Shown here: piece after piece, positions 45,001 through 56,800 of the stretch
Numbering within the stretch: the first letter of the stretch is position 1
How the letters are laid out: every line of letters begins with the position of its first letter
NCBI GenBank assembly: GCA_036245805.1
Contig: BTRK01000002.1
Coordinates: forward strand, 25,971,067-26,035,066
Direction: 5' to 3'
Source: Pristionchus mayeri
Lineage: Eukaryota; Nematoda; Chromadorea; Rhabditida; Neodiplogasteridae
Length of the DNA stretch: 64,000 bases
Program-made: the position numbers and the translations under genes
Notes under the pieces: model-generated
The model's input: only the letters and a program-made list of their open reading frames with translations
Told to the model about the DNA's origin: nothing
Database searches by the model: none

Positions 45001-46031
45001 GATCCATCCGAGATCGAACCACGATGGGTGCAGCCAGAGGAGCACGCGGACTGACAGATGAGAATATGAGGGGATATGGGAAGATGATACCCTTAAATTT
45101 TAATATGCTTCTAATATTGTTTTGAGAGTTATATTTTCTCAAATCCATGAATATTTTGAGGACGAATCCTGCTCGAAAAAATCATCAGCATTCTAACAGA
45201 ACTAAACCAAGTACGGGATTTTTCGTCATGAGAGCACATTCAATTTTTTTTAATATTTAGCTACCATAAGCACTCAATTCGCTTCCGGTTCAGATTCAAA
45301 TTCATAACTAGCCCCGAGGGCATCGAGTGACTCACACCACCCACTGTGTCCCTCCCATCTAATTACTCATCCCCATTATGGTGATATCTGCTCAAATCTC
45401 TCCTATCTTCTACACGCTTGTCACTTCGCATCTCTCCGTCGTCCCTTCATAGTACTCTCCATCTTCCCGATTCGCGCGAGAATGAGATCAGAGAGAGAGG
45501 ATGATAAACAATTCGAGGAATTTGGCCCTCCACTCTGCATCACTTGACACATCTATCCGCCCAAATATGCTCGAAATACAGATGAATATCCCCCTTCAAT
45601 CTCTACAGAGCAACAAAATCAGGGGAATTGAATGGACAATGCACACGCAGTCTTCTTCCTCATTTGCAATTCCAAGTTCCTTCTGGGCTGGAGAATTTCT
45701 TTCTGGAACGGAAGTTGGCCCCTTTAGCTAGTCTGATTCCCGTCGAAAGTGAGAAGTGGTCGAGTACATGCCAACAACGAGTGAACGAGGGTGAGGGGGT
45801 AATTCGATCTGGATGGGAGTGGGGGGAAAACAATGTGCAGATTATCTTGCACGCTCATGTTTCCCCCGATGACTCAGAGTGTAAACTGATAACGTCGACG
45901 CGAGGAACGTTGTGGATGCCCACCTTGGTCTGTTCTTCCTGGTACTTCTTGGCACATTCCCCCTCACAGAAGGAGCGATCGTCGCAGATCGCCAGACCCA
46001 TTCCAAGCAGGAGAACGAGAGTCGTCCTCAT
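42010..46031 (-). CDS. TMEM59-like type I membrane protein
   Basis: A signal peptide (MRTTLVLLLGMGLAIC) starts 2 nt after an ATTGTAG acceptor. A luminal Cys-rich part follows: CEGECAKKY, SACSSGCTHRG, CHSACASVHNETDTE and RRACDFACSLPV (exons 46031-about 45925, about 45056-44940, 44880-44823). The paired CxxxC/CxxGC spacing resembles the TMEM59/BSMAP domain, whose members act in Golgi glycosylation, autophagy and Wnt receptor assembly. Later exons encode GASAPRVQVVRKEGG, GYHMPMGVLQNMFKIRTDDEEFNQMQ (split by reader) and ERLDKMVKSFFDRAH. One transmembrane helix (VCLVLLFAVACTAVMALLML, about 42690-42745) follows, then a cytosolic tail ending VPPPTYDQLSVHSKKAQEQQ-stop. PPTY is a PPxY-type motif for WW-domain ligases. 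The family call rests on the Cys pattern and topology. Confidence 0.68.
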
Positions 46032-47843
46032 TTCTACAATTATGTAAAAAGAAAAGTGAAATTTGCAAGAAAACAAGACTTGTACGAGGGTAAGAATCCA
46101 GTCCGATTGAGTGTTTACTCGCTGCTCGGGGCTGGTAGCATAAACAGAGGCATGGGAATGGTGGGAGGTAAAGACGCGAAACGGAAGGACGCTAATCGAT
46201 AGAAGTGAATTGGGTGAAGAGGATTCAGTATGGGCACAAGATGAAAGGAGAGAAGGGAACGGACACGACCGGAGAAGCCAAATTCACTAAAAGATGGACA
46301 CTTTTTACTGCGCGTGACTCTTTTTGAACTGCTGCCTTCTGCCGAAAAGAGAAGAGATGGTAGGGAAGATAGAGTTGTGTACGAGTAAAGAGGACAGGGG
46401 ACAGATTGCAAGGCAGAGAGTGTTAGTAACGACTGAGTCAACAAGGGAAGAGGAGTGAATGGGATCATTTCGAGAACAGGGAGAGATCGGGACCGTAAAA
46501 GGGAAAGTCAATCAATGCTCGACACACACGATATTTGGTTTTAACTGACTGACAAACCCTGAGGGGAGAATACGAAGCTCCTCCTCTCTGATTCTCTCCT
46601 TACTCAGCTGAGGCGACTCTTTCTCCCTCACTCTTCCTTTCTATGTACATGCAGACTCTCGCCTAACTCACTCCACTCCCTTCTCCTAACAACCGGGGAT
46701 CAATATCTCCTTCCAACGACATCCAGTTAGCAAGCAAAACAATTTCAGTGGGAAACGAATAACAAACAAGCAGCTGGGGAGGATAATACAGACTGAATAG
46801 GGGATATTGATAGATTTCCTCTTCTATAGCATATTAAATGATCATGTGAATCAAATATGAAGCAATGAAGGACCAATAAACAAGCATAATCGATCAATCA
46901 AGGATAATTATTACGAAACACTGTGACAGTAATAACAGAGTTTGAACCGTCGAACAGTTAATAACTGATTTATTTTTTAATATTATTTTTTTCTACTTAC
47001 AAGTACTTGACTCTGATTATAGCAATTACATACTAAACAGAAACACAATTACCTTAACTGAATATTAAATTCAATATTTAGGAGTAATTTCAGTTATCAG
47101 AGATCATAAAATGATACCATAATCTCATCTTCGGAATGTCAGATCCCCATTTTCTGCTCCCGTTCTCTCATTTTCCCAAACAGGCTTCCTTCGCGATCAA
47201 TTCGCCGTCTGAATTGGCTTAACTCTCACGCTCGAGTAGTGGTTTGATCTCTTGTACCTTCCGTATCCACACTCGCATGCGCTCATAGCAGTTTGAAATC
47301 ATACATAGTGCGTAAACTGTATTGTGGAAGAAGTTAGATATGAAGATCTTACAAAGACTATCAATCACACATGATGATCCAATAAAAGTATTTTTCCAGA
47401 TATCTTCTCTGAATTCATCCCACAATCGGATTGTGCTAGGATGAAACAGGTTTAGCAATCGTAGTACAAGTTATCCAGTTCGTTCACTTTATGCTCATCC
47501 ATCTTCAATTCTTCAGGATTCCCCTGAACCGCTCTATTGACCTTCATGGATTATATGGAAAAGAGTACGTGATTTGTGCAGAATATAACTTTATCAAGCA
47601 ATAAAGTGATACACTTCACGAACTTATAAAGTGGGGGGGGGGGTGTTTACTAAACATTTCTTATGCAATCGATAGCCGTGCTTCTACGCTCAAAATCTTA
47701 GGGAGTTTAGCTGATTACAGTATATTCACAAATGGATAGAGGGAGATAAGAAAAGAGCCAGGAATTGTTATGCGAGGGCAGTGGACAGTTGGGGACACCG
47801 TACGGATACGGTATCCGTCATCAATCGATCGATATCGATCCAT
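46032..47843. other. Intergenic region between lec-1 and the TMEM59-like gene
   Basis: About 1.8 kb, AT-rich, containing the upstream region of the TMEM59-like gene and the 3' flank of lec-1. A G run of 12 lies at 47631-47642. The only coding candidate is a short frame at 47219-47458, listed separately. Confidence 0.45.
47219..47458 (-). CDS. Possible small protein, unknown
   Basis: A 79-residue open frame (begins MLNLFHPSTIRLWDEF, ends KPLLERES) with protein-like composition: alternating hydrophobic and charged residues and several Trp and Cys. A TTTCATCCTAG acceptor-like sequence overlaps the start, so it could equally be an exon of a longer gene. No family recognised and no second exon found. 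Confidence 0.25.
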   Translation of the reverse strand: MLNLFHPSTIRLWDEFREDIWKNTFIGSSCVIDSLCKIFISNFFHNTVYALCMISNCYERMRVWIRKVQEIKPLLERES

Positions 47844-50800
47844 TTACTGGATCTGGATTCCGGTGAGCTCGATGTCTCCCTGGATCTGGAGTCCGGTGAT
47901 GTCATTGGGGTCAGTGCGGTGAGCGAAGGTGGCGAAGCGCTCTCCGTTCACGTAGATCTGCAATTACCGAGGGTTACGGTAGCCTTCGAAAGGCACTCAG
48001 GTTCCTACATGGAATTTCCGGATTACGGTACCTGGAAGGCGTAGGCCTCGTTGGTGATGGCCAGATCGAAGCCCATTCCCTTCTCGAAGGGAATCTTGCC
48101 CTCACGCTCCTCATTGCCCCACTGGTTCTCCTCGAGGGAATTGCGGACAACAACCTGCAGATTACGGTAGTTACAGTGTCGTAAGAAGGTACAGTAGCCA
48201 ATAGTTGGCTACCGTAATCTAGAGCACGGTATCTTAATATTGATTACCTTCTCGTCGCAGCGAGGGTTGAAGTGGAGGGCGATGTCGCCGTTCTTGCGGA
48301 GAAGGTTGACGTTGAATCTGCAATTATCGATTAGTTAGCTTCCTCTACCGTAGTCTATCGTACCTCTTTCCCTTCTTCTCGACGGCTCCGAAGATGAGGA
48401 GGGACTTTCCGACGGGGAATCCGTTGGCGATTCCACTCTCGTAGGGGACTGGCTGCAAGAGATCAAAGATCAACCAATGACCCATCAAACCCCTCTTTCG
48501 AAGTTTGATTGGAAAAGTACAGTGGACCCCTCGAAGTGTGCTTGCTAAACCCTATCTGCTTGAGTTGTAAACCCCTCGATGTCACCTCTTTTTGCTGTCA
48601 CTTTAAGAGGTGATTTTGTGTGCTTTGCGCGAGTGTGCTCAAATTTGATCTCTGGCCTCGGGTTCATTCCTTCATCCCCTTCTGTCTCAGATCGATTCAA
48701 TCCGCCATTCATTCGTTTGCATTACACCGCATAACAGTGTGTTTGTTCGACAAGGGGCACGTGTTTGCAATCCGAGAGGCGCCGTTCCTATTTTGAGAGC
48801 AAGTTGTAAAACACCCGTGAGATCAAGGATGCCCACAACATCGCCCCGTGACATTACACAATACAAGTGCACGGTCACTCCCGCAAACAGTCTACCGTAG
48901 TCCTCCCCTCCCGTCTCGGAATGATTAGCTACTATTGAGGGTATAAGGAAGTAGCAAAACTCTTCCGAGAAAACGCCAGGGTCCAATGCTCACAAATTAT
49001 AGCTCATCTCTGAACGAGTGCTTAAGCTAACAACTAGAAGTTTACTTTTGTGCATGTGACCCGGGGAACTTCCTAACGCCCTTTCGTTTCATAGAACCTT
49101 GCCCTCACTAGATCAAAGAGGTCAAAACATCCTCATTTACACACTTGTTATGAGTACAAGAATAGAAAATCGTCTAGAGAAACATCGCGCACACATTCCT
49201 CATCGAGTAATATGCACAAACATCACATAGATCAGTACCGTAACCCTACAGTACCACCCTACCGTAGTCCACTTACGTAGTACTTTCCTCCCCAGTGGAC
49301 GTGGTTCAGGTAGAGATCTCCATCGATGGAGAGATGAGAGATGGAGGTGAGAGGGAGACGGTGCTCGAAGTCGCGGAACTCCTTCTGGTCAATCACGACC
49401 TGGAAAGGAACCGTTAAATAGTAAAAAAACAGTCAATTAGCAACCTGGAATCTGTCGTCGTGGGCGCGGATGCGGATGTCGAAGGAGTCTCCCTTCTTGA
49501 GGGGGTTCGACTTGCGCTCTTCCTTGCCCCACTCTCCGTTGTGGAAGGTGTTCATGACGACCTGAAAGACGGCTCGCTCATTTCCCGGTCCCCCGAATTC
49601 TCTATTCTCTGGCTCTCCACTTAGCGACAGATTGTATCAGATTCTTTCGGGAACTCCCTCTCTCTAATCAACTTTCGTCTCACTCTGCAAACTTCTCTGG
49701 GGGGGATTACAAGTAACCCACACCGGTAATCTCTCCGTTGTTTCATCATACAAACACAAAGACGGGCGAAACACACGAACACGCTCGGGTCTCACGCTAT
49801 CGATTCGAGGGAGGGATATCGAATTACTCAGTCATCGATCGGACTACCGTACCTTGCCCTCATCGAAACGGAAGGAAATGTGGAGAGGGACGTCGTTGCC
49901 AGAGAAATCGGCAGACTTGGAGTGGAGGTTGATGGTGAAGCTGCAAGAGACCAAAGATCATTCCCTCTGCTACCTTCTATGTCCACTATCCACATTGTTT
50001 CCCTTTCCCCGTGTTCCCCTGTGAACTTTCGAGTAGGTCAAAGAGTTGCCGATCGTTCACCTTCCCCCTACTGATAAGTTGTCGTCCTATTTGCTCTCAC
50101 GTTCCATCACATGAGCCTCTCCTTTCGTCGTCCCTCTTCTACTGTTACTGCTGCTCTTTCCTTCTCTGTCTCTCTCACTTTCCCACGCTCTCTTCTCTCT
50201 CTTCTATCAGCATCCTCATTTTTTGCCCACAGTTCCCACGTGAGCTTTGAGTGATGTGAATTGACAGAGGAGCGCGCGACTCTCTTGACAGAGGAGCGCG
50301 CGACACTCATCAAACTATTCGAAGCATCTCTCCACTCCATCACTTTTTTCTGCCCTCTCGATTGTAAAGACACGCCTAATTGCGGCACTCTCAATAGGAA
50401 AAAGGTTGCAAATGGAGAGGAAACAGAAAGAGTTTTAGCTGACAAATGGCCCTGTGAAGGATCAACGTTCACTCATAGAACAAAATCGATAATCTACCGT
50501 ACCGCTGGCTCTCGTCGATGGTGGATCCCTTGACGATCAGGGTCTGTCCAGGCTCGATCTTCTCCTGGAGCAGCGAGCGGTAGGGCACGGGCTGCAAAGA
50601 TCGATCGATAATTGATTACTGTAACCCGAATTTTCCTCCCAGGACCTGATTCCAATCAGCGTAATGGATGTGTTCCCACAGAACGCCTACTGTCGTGAGC
50701 ATCTATCTCTTTGAAGACGTGTGAGTTTGGGAGAGCTGTGACTAAGCCTTCCTTTCTTCGTTCGACCCCTAATTCGGTCTCAGTCCCCCCTCCTCTTCCG

Positions 50801-53800
50801 TTCTCTCCCTCCTTTTCAAATAACGTCGTCGAAACCCCTTCCCCCCTTCTCCCCTTCTCGCCGCTAGTTTATTCGCACTCTCAATGCAAAGAGGTGTTCG
50901 TTGACAAGGCAACGAGGGGAGTTTCGCCATTCCCCGAATGAGGGCAGAGATTTCTCCCCCCCTCTTCACTTCCTCCTCTCCTATCGATGGGAGGAAACAG
51001 CTAGGCAAACCCCGGAGAGAGGAGAGAGCACAAAAAGATGCTGTGTCTCCCCTATGCACTCTGAATCATCCAATCAGAGAGATTGAGCGAAGCCCCTACG
51101 GATAATAAAAAACCCATGCCGAACTTCCCCATGCTTGAGGTAGTCTATTACATCCATGTACACAGAAAAAACGTCATCAACGCTGCGTTTTCTCAATCGC
51201 TTACATACCAGTGGACACAGTCACATTTCCGACCCAAAAGAAGGAATTGGAACGTACCTTCCTGATGTTCTGGTTGAAGACGGTCTTCACAGGCACTCGC
51301 GTGTCCTCTGGATCGTCCTCCTCATCGATGGCGTTGTCTAACACTTGTACTTCTCCATTCGACGGTGACTCCGTCTGCAGGGACTCCGTCACTTCGACAA
51401 CGGTCGTCTCCTCCTCACTGGGGAAGTCTGCGGATCTCTTCTTCCTCGAAGACGACGTCTCTCCTCCTTCTTCGTCCTCTGCGCGAGATGCATCCATAGC
51501 CTCGTGGGGGGTCTCAGCAGAGTGAGACGAAGCCCCCACATCCTTCTCGCACTCATCGGCGAGAAGAGGAGACGCATCGGAGGCAGAGGACGAAGAGGCT
51601 GCAGCAGCAGCAAGACCGGCTCCAGCTGCAGCTGCAGCTCCAGCTGCGACGGTGACCTTGCTGAAGGACTCCTCCTCGACGTCTTCAGCTGCAGGAAGGG
51701 GCTCCTTCTCGACAAGACAGGGCTGGGGCGCAGATTGGTCGAACACTTCTGAAGCCTCGTCGGAGGTTTCAGCAGCCTTGGGCTCATCATGGTGTGCGGG
51801 CTCACCATGGGTCTCCTGAACGAGGACAGGCTCGGGAATCTTCTCTTCCTCGGCAGCCTTGGGCTCCTCCTGAGTCGGTGCAGCATCAGATGCAGCTTGG
51901 GGCTCTTCAGCCTTCGGCTCCTCCTGAGCTAGTGTGGCCTCAGATGCAGCCTGGGGCTCTTCAGCCTTCGCCTCTTCCTGAGCTGGTGCGGCCTCAGATG
52001 CAGCCTGGGGCTCTTCAGCCTTCGCCTCCTCCTGCGCTGGTGCGGCCTCAGATGCAGCCTGGTGCTCTTCAGCCTTCGCCTCCTCCTGAGCTGGTGCGGC
52101 CTCAGATGCAGCTTGGGGCTCTTCAGCCTTCGCCTCCTCCTGAGCGGGTGCAGCATCAGATGCAGCATGGGGCTCTTCAGCCTTCGCCTCCTCCTGAGCT
52201 GGTGCGGCCTCAGATGCGGCCTGGAACTCTTCAGCCTTCGCCTCCTCCTGAGCTGGTGCGGCCTCAGATGCAGCTTGGGGCTCTTCAGCCTTCGCCTCCT
52301 CCTGAGCTGGTGCGGCCTCAGATGCAGCCTGGGGCTCTTCAGCCTTCGCCTCCTCCTGAGCTGGTGCGGCCTCAGATGCAGCTTGGGGCTCTTCAGCCTT
52401 CGCCTCCTCCTGAGCTGGTGCGGCCTCAGATGCAGCCTGGGGCTCTTCAGACTTCGGCTCCTCCTGAGCTGGTGCGGCCTCAGATGCAGCCTTGGGCTCT
52501 TCAGCCTTCGCCTCCTCCTGAGCTGGTGCGGCTTCAGATGCGGCCTGGGACTCTTCAGCCTTCGCCTCCTCCTGAGCTGGTGCGGCCTCAGATGCAGCTT
52601 GGGGCTCTTCAGCCTTCGCCTCCTCCTGAGCTGGTGCGGCCTCAGATGCAGCCTGGGGCTCTTCAGCCTTCGCCTCCTCCTGAGCTGGTGCGGCCTCAGA
52701 TGCAGCCTGGGGCTCCTCGTGGTGCTCCTTCGCCTCCTCCTTGTGCTCGGGTTCGGCATGGGTCTCTTGGACAAGGACGGGCTCGGGAATCTTCTCCTCC
52801 TCGGCAGCCTTGGGCTCCTCCTGAGCCGGTGTGGCCTCAGATGCAGCCTGGGGCTCCTCGTGGTGCTCCTTCGCCTCCTCCTTGTGCTCGGGTTCGGCAT
52901 GGGTCTCTTGGACAAGGACGGGCTCGGGAATCTTCTCCTCCTCGGTAGCCTTGGGCTCCTCCTGAGCCGGTGTGGCCTCAGATGCAGCCTGGGGCTCCTC
53001 GTGGTGCTCCTTCGCCTCCTCCTTGTGCTCGGGTTCGGCATGGGTCTCTTGGACAAGGACGGGCTCGGGAATCTTCTCCTCCTCGGCAGCCTTGGGCTCC
53101 TCCTGAGCCGGTGTAGCATCAGATGCAGCCTGGGGCTCTTCAGTCTTCGCCTCCTCCCGAGTCGGTGCGGCCTCATATGCAGCCTGGGGCTCTTCGTGGT
53201 GCTCCTCAGCCTTAGGCTCATCATGGTGCTCCTCAGCCTTGGGCTCCTCGTGACACTCCTTCGCCTCCTCCTTGTGCTCGGGTTCGGCATGGGTCTCTTT
53301 GACAAGGACGGGCTCGGGAATCTTCTCCTCCTCGGTAGCCTTGGGCTCCTCCTGAGCCGGTGTGGCCTCAGATGCAGCCTGGGGCTCCTCGTGGTGCTCC
53401 TTCGCCTCCTCCTTGTGCTCGGGTTCGGCATGGGTCTCTTGGACAAGGACGGGCTCGGGAATCTTCTCCTCCTCGGCAGCCTTGTGCTCCTCCTGAGCCG
53501 GTGCGGCCTCAGATGCAGCATGGGGCTCTTCAGCCTTCGCCTCCTCCTGAGATGGTGCGGCCTCAGATGCAGCCTGGGGCTCTTCAGCCTTCGCCTCTTC
53601 CTGAGCTGGTGCGGCCTCAGATGCAGCCTGGGGCTCTTCAGCCTTCGCCTCCTCCTGAGCTGGTGCGGCCTCAGATGCAGCCTTCGCCTCCTCCTGAGCT
53701 GATGCGGCCTCAGATGCAGCCTGGGGCTCTTCAGCCTTCGCCTCCTCCTGAGATGGTGCGGCCTCAGATGCAGCCTGGGGCTCTTCAGCCTTCGCCTCCT

Positions 53801-56800
53801 CCTGAGCTGGTGCGGCCTCAGATGCGGCCTGGAACTCTTCAGCCTTCGCCTCCTCCTGAGCTGGTGCGGCCTCAGATGCAGCTTGGGGCTCTTCAGCCTT
53901 CGCCTCCTCCTGAGCTGGTGCGGCCTCAGATGCAGCCTGGGGCTCTTCAGCCTTCGCCTCCTCCTGAGCTGGTGCGGCCTCAGATGCAGCCTGGGGCTCT
54001 TCAGTCTTCGCCTCCTCCTGAGCTGGTGCGGCCTCAGAAGCAGCTTGGGGCTCCTCGTGGTGCTCCTTCGCCTCCTCCTTGTGCTCGGGTTCGGCATGGG
54101 TCTCTTGGACGAGGTCGGGCTCGGGAATCTTTTCCTCCTCGGCAGCCTTGGGCTCCTCCTGAGCCGGTGTGGCCTCAGAAGCAGCTTGGGGCTCCTCGTG
54201 GTGCTCCTTCGCCTCCTCCTTGTGCTCGGGTTCGGCATGGGTCTCTTGGACGAGGTCGGGCTCGGGAAACTTTTCCTCCTCGGCAGCCTTGTGCTCCTCC
54301 TGAGCCGGTGCGGCCTCAGATGCAGCCTGGGGCTCTTCAGCCTTCGCCTCCTCCTGAGCAGGTGCGGCCTCAGATGCAGCCTGGGGCTCTTCAGCCTTCG
54401 CCTCCTCCTGAGCTGGTGTGGCCTCAGATGCAGCCTGGGGCTCTTCAGCCTTCGCCTCCTCCTGAGCTGCTGCGGCCTCAGATGCAGCCTGGGGCTCTTC
54501 AGCCTTCGCCTCCTCCTGAGCTGGTGCGGCCTCAGATGCAGCCTGGGGCTCTTCAGCCTTCGCCTCCTCCTGAGCAGGTGCGGTCTCAGATGCAGCCTGG
54601 GGCTCTTCAGCCTTCGCCTCCTCCTGAGCTGGTGCGGCATCAGAAGCAGCTTGAAGCTCTTCGTGGTGCTCCTCAGCCTTAGGCTCATCATGGTGCTCCT
54701 CAGCCTTGGGCTCCTCGTGAGACTCCTTCGCCTCCTCCTTGTGCTCGGGTTCGGCAAGGGTCTCTTTGACAAGGACGGGTTCGGGAATCTTTTCCTCCTC
54801 GGCAGCCTTGTGCTCCTCCTGAGCCGGTGCGGCCTCAGATGCAGCCTGGTGCTCTTCAGCCTTCGCCTCCTCCTGAGCTGGTGCGGCCTCAGATGCAGCC
54901 TGGGGCTCTTCAGCCTTCGCCTCCTCCTGAGCAGGTGCGGCCTCAGATGCAGCCTGGGGCTCTTCAGCCTTCGCCTCCTCCTGAGCTGGTGTGGCCTCAG
55001 ATGCAGCCTGGGGCTCTTCAGCCTTCGCCTCCTCCTGAGCTGGTGCGGCATCAGATGCAGCTTGGGGCTCTTCAGCCTTCGCCTCCTCCTGAGCTGCTGC
55101 GGCCTCAGATGCAGCCTGGGGCTCTTCAGCCTTCGCCTCCTCCTGAGCTGGTGCGGCCTCAGATGCAGCCTGGGGCTCTTCAGCCTTCGCCTCCTCCTGA
55201 GCAGGTGCGGTCTCAGATGCAGCCTGGGGCTCTTCAGCCTTCGCCTCCTCCTGAGCTGGTGCGGCATCAGAAGCAGCTTGAAGCTCTTCGTGGTGCTCCT
55301 CAGCCTTAGGCTCATCATGGTGCTCCTCAGCCTTGGGCTCCTCGTGAGACTCCTTCGCCTCTTCCTTGTGCTCGGGTTCGGCATGGGTCTCTTGGACGAG
55401 GACGGGCTCGGGAATCTTCTCCTCCTCGGCAGCCTTGTGCTCCTCCTGAGCCGGTGTGGCCTCAGATGCAGCCTGGGGCTCCTCGTGGTGCTCCTTCGCC
55501 TCCTCCTTGTGCTCGGGTTCTGCATGGGTCTCTTGGACAAGGACGGGCTCGGGAATCTTCTCCTCCTCGGCAGCCTTGGGCTCCTCCTGAGCCTGTGCGG
55601 CTTCAGATGCGGCATGGGGCACTTCAGCCTTGGGCTCCTCCTGAGCCGGTGCGGCCTCAGAAGCAGCTTGGGGATCCTCGTGGTGCTCCTTCGTTTCTTC
55701 GTGAGTCACTTCGGTGAAATCAGACCCCTGGTCCTCATGAGCATCGTGGAACTCATCCTCGTCAGACTTGGTGAATGACTCGCTAGTGGGTGCCCTCTCG
55801 ACTACTTCGAATGACTCCTCACTCACTCCTCCATCGGAAGTCGGCGACTTGCCACGGGTCTCGGTGACTCCACCCACAACCGGTTGCCCGTCGATGAATC
55901 CGGAGACGATGGGCACAGGGGACTGGGTCTGGTCCTGGGCCGGTGCAGGCTCGTCGAGTTCCTTGGAGGCGGTCTGGGCGGGCGGGTCGGTGTGGAAGCC
56001 ATGATCCTCGACGTGTGATTGATCCTGGGCAGAGGCAGGCTCATCCAGCTCCTTCGAAGCTGTCAGAACAGGCGGGTCGGTGTGGAGGACGTGGTCAAGG
56101 GCGGAGAGCTCGGGCACGGCGTGGTCCTGGATGGGGGCAGGGCAGACTGAAGGGGCTTCGGGTGACTCGGTAGCGTATTGCAGCTCTACCTCCTCCTTCT
56201 TGCATGGCTCCTCTACGTCCTTCGTCTCCTCCTTGTGATCACTCAGTACCGAATCGATGATAGGCTGTCTACCAATGAATCCAGAGACTACCTGCACCGG
56301 CGACTGGCCTTCGGGTTCGGGTTCGGCCTTGGGCAAAGCGAATTCAGCGGAGTCGGCGTTGAGGCTGTCGGCAGTGGGGGTCGTCGGGTCCTGGCCCGGG
56401 GTCTGGTCCTCCTGGGTCGGGGCAGGGGTTGAGGAAAGAGCGGAGCCAACCTTGGTCTTCATGCCGCCGAGTGCGCCGCCGACCATTGAGGTGAATGAGG
56501 AGAAGAGGGAGGATGAGGGAGCGGGAGCGGGTTCGGATTGGGCAGGGGTCGGGTCGGACTCGGCGGGGGTGGGGGCAGCGGCAGCCTCGGTAAGCTCAGA
56601 GCCAACCTTAGCGATCACTTCATCCACAGCATCAGTGACGGTCTCGAGAAGGGAAGAATGTACAGGGGCAGAGGGGGCATCCATGTCGGTCGATGAAGGA
56701 AGAGGAGCAGAATCGGAAGAATGAACGCTAATGCACCTTTCGTCCTTCGAGGTCTCCAGGGAGTGGGCGGGGGCAGCAGCAGGGGCTGCGTTGTCGATCG

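Noticed and set aside
51929..55778. Long open frames of 500-1,200 codons in the other frames and on the opposite strand of the repeat region
   Set aside because: They arise because the 54-nt unit has no stop in several frames. Their products (Arg/Leu or Ser/Leu repeats) match nothing, and only one frame joins the lec-1 splice phase.
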